Assembly (NCBI RefSeq): GCF_020382885.2
Contig: NC_058495.1
Coordinates: 19,202,127 to 19,266,126, forward strand
DNA: 64,000 bases
Reading direction: 5' to 3'
Source: Scatophagus argus
Taxonomy: Eukaryota; Chordata; Actinopteri; Scatophagidae
Below, piece after piece: positions 63,912 to 64,000 of the stretch. Position 1 is the first letter of the stretch. Each line of letters opens with the position of its first letter. The notes under the pieces are model-generated. The model saw only the letters and a list, made by a program, of their open reading frames with translations, did not search any database and had not been told where the DNA came from. The position numbers and the translations under genes are program-made.

Positions 63912-64000
63912 CTGTGTGAGGAAACCGAGGGACTGCAGTGAGATGCTGAGGATCCCTTTGGTTTGCCAGTTTTCCTTAACCACTCACATGCACACACTGT

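Overview
The window is nuclear DNA of a ray-finned fish, most likely a spiny-rayed (percomorph) teleost. The genes are vertebrate, with compact GT-AG introns. The spacers hold many microsatellites and short interspersed repeats of kinds common in teleost genomes. No bacterial, viral or retroviral gene is visible. Exons were read by eye from conserved protein segments, splice signals and codon phase; family names rest on recalled vertebrate sequences, not on a search.

Layout. 1-12300 is gene-poor and carries repeats and a perfect 30-bp-arm palindrome. 12301-15518 (+) is synaptoporin (synpr), five coding exons. 18171-20100 (+) is a three-exon C2H2 zinc-finger gene with four fingers. 21204-23466 (+) is a tRNA cluster: a decayed tRNA-Gln, seven tRNA-Leu(CAG) copies (two of them apparently decaying) and one tRNA-Gln(CTG). 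A tRNA-Phe(GAA) lies on the minus strand at 25542-25614. 28635-30173 (-) is an intronless coding region for a GPR22-type orphan receptor, with a probable 5' leader exon about 11 kb away. 44043-46677 (-) is cidec, five coding exons. 51167-51544 (-) is a urocortin (ucn2 by position) with an untranslated first exon near 52.1-52.4 kb. 55002-60806 (-) is uqcrc1, thirteen exons, one intron of which needs a GC donor. 61464-63911 (-) is the 3' part of ttll3, which runs off the right edge.

The genes do not form one pathway. Synpr and the GPR22-type receptor point to neurons and secretory cells, cidec to lipid droplets, urocortin to peptide signalling through CRF receptors, uqcrc1 to respiratory complex III, and ttll3 to tubulin glycylation in cilia. 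Several neighbours (synpr, cidec, ttll3, ucn2, uqcrc1) have human counterparts on 3p, which suggests an old linkage group. The most unusual structures are the tRNA-Leu array, a tandem two-gene duplication in which every second copy is decaying, the GC-AG intron in uqcrc1, the overlapping upstream ORFs before the GPR22-type receptor, and the perfect palindrome at 4848-4912.
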